NCBI GenBank assembly: GCA_002688035.1
Contig: NZBU01000002.1
Coordinates: forward strand, 2,122-66,121
Length of the DNA: 64,000 bases
From: Candidatus Iainarchaeum sp.
GTDB lineage: Archaea; Iainarchaeota; Iainarchaeia; Iainarchaeales; GCA-2688035
Direction of reading: 5' to 3'
Part shown: in pieces, positions 51,720 through 60,099 of the stretch
Layout: each line of letters begins with the position of its first letter
Numbering within the stretch: position 1 is the stretch's first letter
Program-made: the position numbers and the translations under genes
Notes under the pieces: model-generated
Databases searched by the model: none
Told to the model about the DNA's origin: nothing
Seen by the model: only the letters and a program-made list of their open reading frames with translations

Positions 51720-52430
51720 ATGACGATAATAATTGGAATTGACGGATTAGAGTATGAGTATGTCAAAGAGTTTGGCTGCAAAGACTTGATGCAGAAAAGT
51801 TTTGGTAAAACAAACATTGAAGAGTATGAGGAACCACGCACAATTGTTTTGTGGAGCTCTTTTTTGGCTGGGCAGAATCTTGAGGAAAAGATTGTTGCAA
51901 TGGGCAACGAGAAAATGTGGGACTTTGCACTAAAACCGGAGGAAACTTTTTTCAAACACTTTGAATCCTTCAAAGCAGTTGATGTTCCAGGATACAATTA
52001 TGGAAGGGAGCAGCATGTGCTGGAAAGAGAGATGCTAAAAAAGTTTTTCGCTGAAGAAATTACTGTCGAGGAATTTGACAAGCCAGTTTTTGATTACCAT
52101 CGAAAATTAAAGGAGCAATTCTTCGAGGACTTGGAGAAAGACTATGACCTCCTGTTCTACTATTTTAATGCCGCAGATGTTCTCGGACACTTGAGCTTTG
52201 GAATGAAGAGTAAGATGAAGCTAATCTACCAAGACATGAATGATATTGCTGCGAAAGCCGCTGCTAAGGGAGAGCCAATGTTGATTCTCTCAGACCACGG
52301 GATGAAATCTGTGGGCCGGTATGGGGATCATCAGGAAGGATATGGTTTCTGGTCAAACAGTTTGGGAAAAGATTTAGGAAATCCAAAGATAACAGAGCTC
52401 GCGGAATTTGTGGCAAATGAAATGAAGTAA
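51720..52430 (+). CDS. Short alkaline-phosphatase-superfamily protein
   Basis: A 236-residue minimal phosphatase-fold protein. IIGIDGLEYEYV (metal D8), candidate nucleophile T41 in RTIVLWSSFLAG, and SDHGMKSVGRYGDHQEGYGF with the last metal His. It lacks the insert domains seen in the larger phosphodiesterases at 23 and 45 kb. It is the last gene of the RHH-CysD-CysN unit, eight bases behind cysN, so it may process APS or the AMP-like by-products. That role is inference. GGTGA lies just upstream of the ATG. Confidence 0.78.
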   Translation: MTIIIGIDGLEYEYVKEFGCKDLMQKSFGKTNIEEYEEPRTIVLWSSFLAGQNLEEKIVAMGNEKMWDFALKPEETFFKHFESFKAVDVPGYNYGREQHVLEREMLKKFFAEEITVEEFDKPVFDYHRKLKEQFFEDLEKDYDLLFYYFNAADVLGHLSFGMKSKMKLIYQDMNDIAAKAAAKGEPMLILSDHGMKSVGRYGDHQEGYGFWSNSLGKDLGNPKITELAEFVANEMK

Positions 52431-52447
52431 TGTCATTTGTTTTGAGC

Positions 52448-52470
52448 ATTGTACCAATTTCATTAAATTA
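52448..52470 (+). promoter_or_regulatory. WTTGYACCA element plus TATA-like box
   Basis: ATTGTACCA (52448-52456) is followed by TTAAATTA (52463-52470), upstream of the radical SAM start at 52534. This box would give a leader of about 40 bases. A nearer CTTAAATAG (52487-52495) is an alternative. Confidence 0.5.
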
Positions 52471-52533
52471 ATAAACTAACCTTTTTCTTAAATAGATAAG
52501 CACAAAGAAAGCTTTTTTTTTGGTGTAAAAAAA

Positions 52534-53949
52534 ATGAATATTTCTTTTCTAAATCCACCATTCAGAGGAACCTATAACAGGGAAGTCAGGTTTCAAGCTG
52601 TAAGCCCGCAAAAAGCACTGCACCCGCCAATAATGCTAGGTTATGCTGCTGCTATTTGTAGGGATGCGGGACACAAAGTGGATTTAATTGATGCTCCTGC
52701 CCTCGAAATAACTTTTGACGAGACTATTGCAAAGCTCAAGGAGAATAGTCCTGACTATGTTGTAATGCTTACATCAACAGCATCTGTTGAAAGTGATGGA
52801 GGGTTTGCAGAGGCAATTGCAAGGGACACAGGAGCAAAGACCATTGTTGTTGGAAGCCATGCAACAGCAGTTCCAGAGGATACTCTCAATTACGGATTTG
52901 ATATTGTCGCTCGAGGAGAATATGATTATACTATCAGAGATATTGCTTCCGGAAAAAAATTGGAAGAAATTGACGGGATCACTTTCAAAAAAGCAGGCAA
53001 ACTTATACATAACAAAGATCGTTCTCTCATCCAAAATTTAGATGAATTACCTTTCCCTGCAATAGAATTCCTTCCAAACGAAAAATATTATTCTGCACTC
53101 TACAAGAATCCATTCACATTTATTTTAGCAGGGAGAGGTTGCCCACACGGGTGCATTTACTGTGCCGGACCACAACTAATGTCAGGTAGGGGCTATAGAT
53201 TTAGAAGTGTTAAAAACGTTGTAGCAGAAATGAAGGATAGAAAAAAACGTTTTAACCTCAAGAGTATTTTGTTCAACGATGACACGCTCAATGTTAACAA
53301 AAAGCACATCCTCGAATTATGCGACCTCATCATTAAAGAGAAAGTTGACTTGCCCTGGGCTGCATACAGCAGAGTTGATTCTGTTGACGCAGAAATTGCA
53401 GAAGCAATGAAGAAAGCAGGCTGCTTTTTAGTCAAAATCGGTTTCGAGTCAGGCTGCGACGAGCAACTCAAGACCATGAAGAAGGGCGCAAGAGCTACGA
53501 TAGAGCAAGCAAGAAAAGCTGCAAAGTATTTCAAGGATGCCGGAATACAGATTCATGGAACATTTGTTTTCGGAATGCCTGGAGAAACTGTTGAGAGCAT
53601 TAGAAAGAGCATTGCGCTTGCAAAAGAACTGGATTTAGATTTTGTGCAGTTCAGTGTTGCACAACCATATCCTGGAACAGAATTCTACCAGTACTTGGAG
53701 AAAAATGGTTTCATGAAGTTTGAGAAATGGAGCGACTACTTGGATGAAAAGGGCTGCATTGAACCAATTTTCGAATACCCTAATTTGAGCAAAGAGGAAA
53801 TGGAAGGTTTGCTCAAAGAAGCTTACAGAGAATATTATCTAAGACCGCATTACATTGCAAAGGCAATAAAGCAAAGACTTACAAACTGGAACTTATTCAA
53901 AACAAGTTTGAGAAGTGCCTGGAGTCTTTTGCAGTACATTAAAGATTAG
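52534..53949 (+). CDS. B12-binding-domain radical SAM protein
   Basis: A 471-residue protein most like the one at 17.9 kb. ISFLNPPFRGTYNREVRF, PPIMLGYAAAICRDAGHKVD, VVGSHATAVPEDTLNYGFD in the cobalamin-type domain; C203-x3-C207-x2-C210 in GRGCPHGCIYC; FNDDTLNVNKKHI, GFESGCDEQLKTMKKG and AQPYPGTEFYQYLEKNGF afterwards. It heads a three-gene unit with a GT4 and a MocA-type dehydrogenase, so a sugar or lipid-linked sugar is a plausible substrate. The reaction is unknown. Confidence 0.88.
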   Translation: MNISFLNPPFRGTYNREVRFQAVSPQKALHPPIMLGYAAAICRDAGHKVDLIDAPALEITFDETIAKLKENSPDYVVMLTSTASVESDGGFAEAIARDTGAKTIVVGSHATAVPEDTLNYGFDIVARGEYDYTIRDIASGKKLEEIDGITFKKAGKLIHNKDRSLIQNLDELPFPAIEFLPNEKYYSALYKNPFTFILAGRGCPHGCIYCAGPQLMSGRGYRFRSVKNVVAEMKDRKKRFNLKSILFNDDTLNVNKKHILELCDLIIKEKVDLPWAAYSRVDSVDAEIAEAMKKAGCFLVKIGFESGCDEQLKTMKKGARATIEQARKAAKYFKDAGIQIHGTFVFGMPGETVESIRKSIALAKELDLDFVQFSVAQPYPGTEFYQYLEKNGFMKFEKWSDYLDEKGCIEPIFEYPNLSKEEMEGLLKEAYREYYLRPHYIAKAIKQRLTNWNLFKTSLRSAWSLLQYIKD

Positions 53950-53959
53950 GTGATTGACC

Positions 53960-55114
53960 TTGAAAAAAATCTGTTTACTTTCAACAAATCTCACATTTGA
54001 GGGAAACGTTGTATTCTATTTAGCCAGACTTCTCTCCGAGAATGGTTTTAATGTAACTCTTGTAGCGCCACATGGCAAAGGACTTGATCGAAGGGAGAGT
54101 GTAGATGGCATTAAGATAAAAAGATTCCACTATTGCCTCCCTAGTTTTGAAACACTTGCACTGGGCTCAGGAATTCCCGAAAACCTAAAGAGAAATCCAT
54201 TGAACTGGCTGCTTGTACCCTGGTTCATGCTCGCGCTATCTTTGAAAGCTATTATTGAGGCGAGAAAGTGTGACGTGCTTCACGCGCACTGGTTGCCAGC
54301 CGGAATAGCAGCGCTCCCTGCAAAGTATTTGTTGGAAAAACCAGTTGTTCTAACTCTGCATGGCAGCGATGTTAGGAACAAGTCTCCCGGAATTGTAGGA
54401 TTTTTCCTTAGAAGATTTGACGCGATAATTACTGGGCACGACGAACTGCTTGCAATTGTAAAGAAAAGTGCTCCAAAAAAGAGTCATCTGATTAGGAATG
54501 CTGTTGACTTCAGTGCATTGGACAAAATACTTTCAAAGCTGGCTGCAAAGAAGAGACTTGGAGTTGGTGGAAAGACTGTAATGTTTGTTGGTAGAATTAA
54601 CAACATCAAACGCCCACTGGATTTTATAAAAGCTATTCCAATTGTTCTGAAGAAACGAAAGGATGTAAAGTTTGTTTTGGTTGGAGACGGACCTTTGGAA
54701 GAAGAGTGTAAAGAATTGGCAAGAGAACTTGGAATCGAGAAAAATGTGATTTTCACTGGCAGGATTAAGGACACTTTCAATCATTTAGCCGCCGCCGAGG
54801 TCTTTACTGCTCTAAGCGATTTTGAGAATGCCTTCTCTGTTTCATTGGTTGAAGCAATGCTTGCATCCGTTCCCTGTGTTATAACAAAGGCAGGCACTAC
54901 AGAGAAATTCTTCTCACACAAAAAGGACTGTATGTTAATACCGTCAAAGAATCCAGAAGAATTAGCTAAGGCAATTCTTTTCCTAATTGAAAATAACGCT
55001 AAAGCTAAACAAATTGGTATAGTTGGAAAAGAACTTGCCGAAAAACTTGGGTTTGGAAAAGAGAGTATTATTAACCAGACCTTAGAAATATATGATAGGG
55101 TGTTGCAAAAATGA
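53960..55114 (+). CDS. Family 4 glycosyltransferase
   Basis: About 384 residues from TTG 53960, with AGGTGA (53948-53953) six bases upstream; TTG 53954 is also in frame. LLSTNLTFEGNVVFYLARLL and HAHWLPAGIAALPAKYL in the N-terminal half, FVGRINNIKRPLDFIKAIP and ENAFSVSLVEAMLASVPCV with the acidic pair in the donor half. Overlaps the next gene by ATGA. It acts at the cytoplasmic face on the growing lipid-linked glycan. Confidence 0.87.
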   Translation: MKKICLLSTNLTFEGNVVFYLARLLSENGFNVTLVAPHGKGLDRRESVDGIKIKRFHYCLPSFETLALGSGIPENLKRNPLNWLLVPWFMLALSLKAIIEARKCDVLHAHWLPAGIAALPAKYLLEKPVVLTLHGSDVRNKSPGIVGFFLRRFDAIITGHDELLAIVKKSAPKKSHLIRNAVDFSALDKILSKLAAKKRLGVGGKTVMFVGRINNIKRPLDFIKAIPIVLKKRKDVKFVLVGDGPLEEECKELARELGIEKNVIFTGRIKDTFNHLAAAEVFTALSDFENAFSVSLVEAMLASVPCVITKAGTTEKFFSHKKDCMLIPSKNPEELAKAILFLIENNAKAKQIGIVGKELAEKLGFGKESIINQTLEIYDRVLQK

Positions 55115-56112
55115 AGATTGCTGTTATTGGTTGCGGCCATTGGGGTCCAAACCTTGTGAGAAACTTTGCTTCAATTGAAAGCGTAGACAAGGTTGTCGCA
55201 GTTGATAGTAATGATGAAGCTCTTTCAAAAATTGATAAAAGTAGTGGCAAGATTGAATTAAAAAAAGACGCTTTAAAGGCAATAGAAGACAGTAGCATTA
55301 ATGCAATTGTTGTTGCAACTCCACCGGAAACACATTTTGATTTGGCAAAGAAAGCATTGGAACAGAACAAGCATGTTTTTGTAGAAAAGCCCCTTGCATT
55401 AAATTCAAAGGATTCAGAAGAACTAATCGCTTTAGCCGACGAGAAAAAGCTTACTTTAATGGTTGGGCATTTGATGCTTTACCACCCTGCAATAAAAAAG
55501 CTAAAGGAACTTGTGGATAGTGGAGAGCTTGGAGATATCTGCTATGCTTACAGTTGGAGATTAAACCTTGGGTTATACCAGAGAAACATGAATGTTTTAT
55601 GGGATCTAGGACCTCATGACATTTCAATGCTTCTTTTTTTAATGCAAAAAAATCCATTGGAAGCAAACTGTTCAGGAAGATCCTTCTTTGGAAACCGGCA
55701 AGAAGACGTTATATTTGGAAATCTCTCATTCGAAGGAGATATTTTCTGCAATATGCATTTGAGCTGGCTTGACCCACTAAAAGTTAGAAAAATGGTTTTG
55801 GTTGGAAGCAAGAAGATGGCTGTTTTTGATGATATGCACGAGCAAAAGCTAAGGCTCTTTGACAAGGGCGTTGTTTCACAGAAATATTTTGAGAACATAG
55901 AGGAATGGAAGTTAGGATACAAGACAGGGGAAACAATCGCGCCTAAAATTGAAGATGGCGAGCCTTTGAACATTGAATGCAATCATTTTGTTGAATGCAT
56001 TGAAACCGGAAAGACGCCTTTGAGCGATGGCCGAAACGGATTAGAAGTTGTAAAGGTTTTAGAGGCAATGCAGAACTCTCTTGAAAAGAAGGGAGAGAAC
56101 GTTTCAGTTTAA
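55111..56112 (+). CDS. Gfo/Idh/MocA-family sugar dehydrogenase (WlbA/WbpB-like)
   Basis: A 333-residue NAD(P)-dependent oxidoreductase. AVIGCGHWGPNLVRNF is the dinucleotide site, VEKPLALNSKDSEEL contains the E-K-P catalytic Lys, and LWDLGPHDISMLLFL holds the late D-x-x-x-H motif of the active site. The GHWGPN opening resembles WlbA/WbpB enzymes, which oxidise C3 of UDP-GlcNAc-uronate, and a UDP-sugar 6-dehydrogenase lies at 60-61 kb. The aminotransferase that would follow is not obvious apart from pseC. Overlaps the convergent radical SAM gene by nine bases. Confidence 0.82.
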   Translation: MKIAVIGCGHWGPNLVRNFASIESVDKVVAVDSNDEALSKIDKSSGKIELKKDALKAIEDSSINAIVVATPPETHFDLAKKALEQNKHVFVEKPLALNSKDSEELIALADEKKLTLMVGHLMLYHPAIKKLKELVDSGELGDICYAYSWRLNLGLYQRNMNVLWDLGPHDISMLLFLMQKNPLEANCSGRSFFGNRQEDVIFGNLSFEGDIFCNMHLSWLDPLKVRKMVLVGSKKMAVFDDMHEQKLRLFDKGVVSQKYFENIEEWKLGYKTGETIAPKIEDGEPLNIECNHFVECIETGKTPLSDGRNGLEVVKVLEAMQNSLEKKGENVSV

Positions 56113-57495
56113 CTTTTTCTTTGAAAAAAAGCTTGCTGCACCAGATGCAAATTGTAAAACTTTTCCAATGCCACCGCGAGCATATCCATCTCTAATAGTG
56201 TTTAGGAAAATTGTTGGATTAGTTACTCTTGGAAAAATCTGTAGCCATTTCCTTGCCTTAAGCAAATCCTCTTTTGTTAGGGGTGGGACTACCATCAATG
56301 GCTCGTAGTAACTTGGGGACATCCAGTAGTTCTCCGGCTTATCTTCTACTTTTAACCATCCGTTCTTCTTTGTCTGATCGTAAAGCTCTGTTCCAGGATA
56401 AGGAATTGGGAAAAGAACATTGTAATTCCAAGGCTTTAGTTCCACAATGAAATCTTTCAATTCTTTAAGCGTTTGTTTTGTTTCCCCTGGCAGTCCAATT
56501 ATAAAAGGAGTGACAACAGGAATCCCTATCTTCTGCGTGAGCTTTACAGCCCTTAGAACTTCTTCTTTGTCCTGGCTTTTATGCATGTTTTTCAGTATCT
56601 CGTCACTAATGTGTTCGATGCCATAAAAAATTCTGTCACAACCGGTTTCCTTCATCCTTTTGAGCAACTCTGGCTGGGCACTTTCAACTCTACTGTCACA
56701 GTGCCAAGTAAAGTTTAAGCCGCGTTTCTCTATCTCGTCACAAAAGCCAAAAACATAATTCTTGTCAATCGTAAAGTTCTGATCAGGAAACCCAATGCTT
56801 TTGAAGCCATACTTGTTTACAAGCAATTCAACTTCATCGGCTGTCTGCTCTGGTTTTTTGCTTCTCCACTTGCTATGTCCCCAAAAACAAAAAGTGCATT
56901 GAAAAGGACAACCGCGAGATGAAATCAAAAGCGCGTCGCGCTTTACATAACTGTCCATTGGAGCAAGTTCAAAAGCTGGGAGAGGAAGCTCACTATAATC
57001 ATGCGGCTTTGTAAGCTTCTTTTCAACTGCTTTACCCTGTTCCCTAAAAGCAATCCCACTAATGTTTGAAAAGTCTTTTCCTTTTTCAATAGCTGAAGCA
57101 ATTTTCTTTAGAACAAATTCGCGATCATCCAAAGCAATAGCATCAATATACAAAAACCTTTCAAGAACCTGTGTTGTAAGAATTGGCGGATTTAGAACAA
57201 GGACTGTTGCAATACCTTTTGCTTTCGCAAATTCCAAAATCGGTATGTCCTTCAAATAGCTGTAAGAAGTACTCCACACCACAATCATTTCTGGTTTGAA
57301 GGAATTGGTTTCTTTTTGTACTGCTTCCCTTGAAAGCCCTAATGCTTTTGCATCCAAAAGCTTTACTTCAAAGCTTTGTTTCAGAGAACCCGCAGTGTTG
57401 ATTATTTCATAGGGCATTAGGTTAACCGGATTAAATCCGTCACAGCATGGCTCACTAATTATTGGTGAGTTTGGAAAAACAAGCAATACCTTCAT
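56104..57495 (-). CDS. B12-binding-domain radical SAM protein
   Basis: A 463-residue protein from ATG 57495. VLLVFPNSPIISEPCCDGFN, LLDAKALGLSREAVQK, VVWSTSYSYLKDIPILEFAK make a diverged cobalamin-type domain. Then C196-x3-C200-x2-C203 in SRGCPFQCTFC, GFPDQNFTIDKNYV and YGIEHISDEILKNMHKSQ. The B12 domain lacks the G-G-x-H motif, so cobalamin binding is less sure than in the others. A longer frame from TTG 57552 begins inside the promoter element. A TATA-like CATTTTAAATGC lies at 57518-57529. Confidence 0.85.
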   Translation of the reverse strand: MKVLLVFPNSPIISEPCCDGFNPVNLMPYEIINTAGSLKQSFEVKLLDAKALGLSREAVQKETNSFKPEMIVVWSTSYSYLKDIPILEFAKAKGIATVLVLNPPILTTQVLERFLYIDAIALDDREFVLKKIASAIEKGKDFSNISGIAFREQGKAVEKKLTKPHDYSELPLPAFELAPMDSYVKRDALLISSRGCPFQCTFCFWGHSKWRSKKPEQTADEVELLVNKYGFKSIGFPDQNFTIDKNYVFGFCDEIEKRGLNFTWHCDSRVESAQPELLKRMKETGCDRIFYGIEHISDEILKNMHKSQDKEEVLRAVKLTQKIGIPVVTPFIIGLPGETKQTLKELKDFIVELKPWNYNVLFPIPYPGTELYDQTKKNGWLKVEDKPENYWMSPSYYEPLMVVPPLTKEDLLKARKWLQIFPRVTNPTIFLNTIRDGYARGGIGKVLQFASGAASFFSKKKLN

Positions 57496-57517
57496 AAGAA
57501 AAATTAGAGGCTGGAAG

Positions 57518-57551
57518 CATTTAAAATGCTTTTTTTGCGAGGATTGCACCA
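57518..57551 (-). promoter_or_regulatory. TATA box with a reversed WTTGYACCA element
   Basis: The minus strand has CATTTTAAATGC (57529-57518) before the start at 57495. The element ATTGCACCA (57543-57551) reads on the plus strand here, so it is inverted relative to the gene it precedes. At 13168, 22975 and 44948 the radical SAM gene likewise lies on the far side of a plus-oriented element. Confidence 0.4.
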
Positions 57552-57563
57552 AAAAGCTTGGGT

Positions 57564-58187
57564 TTAAAGTAGTCCCTGATCAATAGCTTCTTTTAGGTTC
57601 TCAACAAGGTAATCTGGTTTAAGCATTTCCAGAACTGCTTTTCTTCGCATCCCGGAATTAACCGCAATACATTTTATTTTGTGTTCTTGCGCGATTCGCA
57701 CTTCTACCTCGGTGTCTCCAACAATAATTGAGTTTGAAGGGTCAAAGCCAGGAATCACATCAAGTTTTTCTTCCTTTTCCTCTGAAACAATCACTTGGTC
57801 AAAGAAGTCTGCAATTTGTTTCTCCTCAATCTCTTTATGAAGCTCTTTTTTGTTGGAGCGTGCCGTCCAAAGAACAATAGTGTGCTTTTCCTTTAGTCTT
57901 TTGAGACAGTCGATTGAGAAATCAAACAATTTGTCCTGGGATAAGTATTCCTGCGTTTCGATTAACTCAAGTCTTCTTTGCAAATACTCCTCAGTATTTT
58001 CCCCAAGCAAGGGTGTGACAAATTCTGACTCTTTAACCGGCTTTCTTTTGAGATCGCGGTATTCTTCATAGTCAAGGGGAGTTGCACCATACTCTTCAAA
58101 CAAATCTTTATGGATTGCGTAAAGCCTTGGCATTGGATCCACCAATACTCCATCAAAGTCTAGGATAACTAGGATTTTCTCACCCAC
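57564..58187 (-). CDS. HAD-superfamily phosphatase
   Basis: A 207-residue protein from GTG 58187. VILDFDGVLVD is HAD motif I (D-x-D nucleophile), VLWTARSNKKEL motif II (Thr), and IIVGDTEVEVRIAQEH motif IV (GD). A small helical cap lies between residues about 25 and 90. Typical substrates are sugar or glycolate phosphates. It overlaps the SDR gene upstream by 19 bases and ends the minus-strand unit. It may release phosphate from a sugar-phosphate precursor, but the true substrate cannot be read. Confidence 0.82.
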   Translation of the reverse strand: MGEKILVILDFDGVLVDPMPRLYAIHKDLFEEYGATPLDYEEYRDLKRKPVKESEFVTPLLGENTEEYLQRRLELIETQEYLSQDKLFDFSIDCLKRLKEKHTIVLWTARSNKKELHKEIEEKQIADFFDQVIVSEEKEEKLDVIPGFDPSNSIIVGDTEVEVRIAQEHKIKCIAVNSGMRRKAVLEMLKPDYLVENLKEAIDQGLL

Positions 58188-59035
58188 ACAATCTGTTTTC
58201 CAAGCCCGTCTGCAATACTGGTTTTTGGTTCCCATTCAAGCTCGCTTCTTGCCTTGGAGATATCTACTGTAATTTTGGGTTCTGGTTCCTTGCTTTCTGA
58301 AAACGATATTTTTGAACTGCTTTTGCTTAGCTCAACAATCTTTTCTACAATCTCTTTAATTGAAACTGTTTTACCGCTTGCAATGCAGTACACTCTCTTG
58401 CCAACAAGCAATGCGCTTTTGATTGCTTCAACACAGTCCCCTATCCACAAATAATCTTTTTCCATTGAACCATTGCCATTAATTTCAATTGGCTTGTTTT
58501 CAAGCGCAAGGCTAATTGTGTTGGGAATTAGTCCCGCCGCTTTCTGTCCTGGACCGTAAACAGATGTTGCTCTAAGCACAACAAGTTTCTCACTGTTCTG
58601 TGAGACTATTTCTTCAAGAATCTGTTCGTCCTCAAGCTTTGTTTTTCCGTAAAGCGAGTTTGGTTCAAGCGCTGTTTCCTCATCCAACTCGATTGATTTG
58701 GTTAAATCATATACAACTGTTCCGCTTAGAAAGAGAAACTTTTTTAGCGCGCCAGTCTTAACGGCTGCTTCGGCAAGGTTTTTTGTGAACTCCTTATCTT
58801 CTTCGCATTTTTGCTGGTCAAACTCCTGGTTCTTGTGAAATGGAGTTGCAGCTGCAAGGTGAGCAATAAATTCAACTCCCTCCAGCTCTAATGCAAGCGA
58901 TTCTTTAGGAAGAGTGTGTGAAATTACCTTTACCACTGCGCCCTCAAGCTCCAATGCTTCAACTAGGTTTGAGCCAATAAATCCGCTGGCCCCGGTTACT
59001 GCAACAATTTTGCCTTCTAGGCTTTCGGTTTGCAT
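58169..59035 (-). CDS. NAD-dependent sugar epimerase/dehydratase (extended SDR)
   Basis: A 288-residue SDR. VAVTGASGFIGSNLVEAL is the NAD site, HLAAATPFHKNQEF the next block, FLSGTVVYDL holds the Ser/Thr, and NSLYGKTKLEDEQ the Tyr-x3-Lys pair. RATSVYGPGQKAAGLIPNTI is a substrate-side block. It is shorter than the SDRs at 6.8-16 kb and not obviously one of the named subfamilies. It overlaps both neighbours by 19 bases, and works with the ATP-grasp and UDP-sugar dehydrogenase upstream. Confidence 0.85.
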   Translation of the reverse strand: MQTESLEGKIVAVTGASGFIGSNLVEALELEGAVVKVISHTLPKESLALELEGVEFIAHLAAATPFHKNQEFDQQKCEEDKEFTKNLAEAAVKTGALKKFLFLSGTVVYDLTKSIELDEETALEPNSLYGKTKLEDEQILEEIVSQNSEKLVVLRATSVYGPGQKAAGLIPNTISLALENKPIEINGNGSMEKDYLWIGDCVEAIKSALLVGKRVYCIASGKTVSIKEIVEKIVELSKSSSKISFSESKEPEPKITVDISKARSELEWEPKTSIADGLGKQIVWVRKS

Positions 59036-60099
59036 ACTCTTTTTAGCCTCTCATCTAGTTCTGTTTGTGCAGCATCAATTATTTTCATGTCGGTTAGAAT
59101 GGGCAAAAAATCAACGCCTCTAATCCAAGCAAGGTCATCTTTCAAAGGATTGATTTTTTTCTTGATTTCAGGAATCTTTTCACCAAAAGCTAGCTTTGTG
59201 AAAATGTATGGCATGTTCAAACCTGCTTGTGTGAAAAACTCGTGTGTTGTAAAGAATCTTGCAATGTTTATCTCGGTTGGGTTTGGTATACCCTTACCAT
59301 CAAATGTTAAGTCAACGGCAAAGATTCCATTTGGCTCTTTGTCGACTGCAAAAATCGTTTTTTGCGCTATATCATCCAGGCTTTGGTCTGAAACTGTTTG
59401 ACCTGTCCCGGTTATTCCGCTTATTCCGCTTGGAGCAAGCTTTCCCATCTCCCAGTAAACCCTCTTCCTACTTTGCGCAACTACTAGTTCTCCGTCCTTC
59501 CAAATTGAAAGCCAGGTTATTGATTGTGGTTGTAGGCATTCTGCAGCAGTGAATTTTCCCCAACCCTGCTTGAAGTTAATCCATGCCTTGGCTTGTTTAA
59601 AGTCTGTTGCCGGAAAGCTTCCCCGGCCACCAGCTCCACTAATTTCACGAATCCAAATCTTACCATCATACTTTTCTAATGCCTTCTCCAGGTCCTTTTC
59701 ATCGTTTAGCATCATTGTTTCAGGCACAACTATTCCTGCCTTTTTCCAATGTTCATAGCTCTGCATTTTGTCTTGGCAAATCTCAACTGTTTTGTGTTTT
59801 GGGAAGAAGATACTTGCATTCAGTTTGTCTCTCTCCCTTGAAACCACTTCAATTTCAGTATCATTTTGAACATGCATGAATCCAATATCGGATTGCTTGA
59901 TTATATCATTCAATACATCAATGTAGCCTTCTTTTGAAGCCCATGGAACAAGATATCTTTCATCAACCTCTGCTCTTTGCAAATAATATTTGTCTGCGTC
60001 TGTTCCAATCAAGTGAAACTCTTCAGGAGACGCTCTTAAAGATCGCGTAAAGTTTACTGCAGGTGAGCCGCCGGCTCCAAGGATCATCATTTTCTTCAT
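59017..60099 (-). CDS. ATP-grasp ligase (carbamoyl-phosphate-synthase-like)
   Basis: A 360-residue protein. An N-terminal Rossmann half with MMILGAGGSPAVNFTRSL and FHLIGTDADKYYL, then an ATP-grasp domain with WIREISGAGGRGSFPATDF, EPNGIFAVDLTFDGKGIPNPTEINIA. The last has the metal-binding E/N-x-N motif. The family joins a carboxylate to an amine through an acyl phosphate. Next to a UDP-sugar 6-dehydrogenase, which makes a uronate, it may form a uronamide or attach an amino acid. It overlaps the upstream gene by ATGA. Confidence 0.8.
   Translation of the reverse strand: MKKMMILGAGGSPAVNFTRSLRASPEEFHLIGTDADKYYLQRAEVDERYLVPWASKEGYIDVLNDIIKQSDIGFMHVQNDTEIEVVSRERDKLNASIFFPKHKTVEICQDKMQSYEHWKKAGIVVPETMMLNDEKDLEKALEKYDGKIWIREISGAGGRGSFPATDFKQAKAWINFKQGWGKFTAAECLQPQSITWLSIWKDGELVVAQSRKRVYWEMGKLAPSGISGITGTGQTVSDQSLDDIAQKTIFAVDKEPNGIFAVDLTFDGKGIPNPTEINIARFFTTHEFFTQAGLNMPYIFTKLAFGEKIPEIKKKINPLKDDLAWIRGVDFLPILTDMKIIDAAQTELDERLKRVCKPKA

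Noticed and set aside
57496..57552. N-terminal extension of the radical SAM protein from TTG 57552
   Set aside because: Same reason: the TTG comes from the promoter element, and the extension would cross the TATA-like box at 57518-57529.
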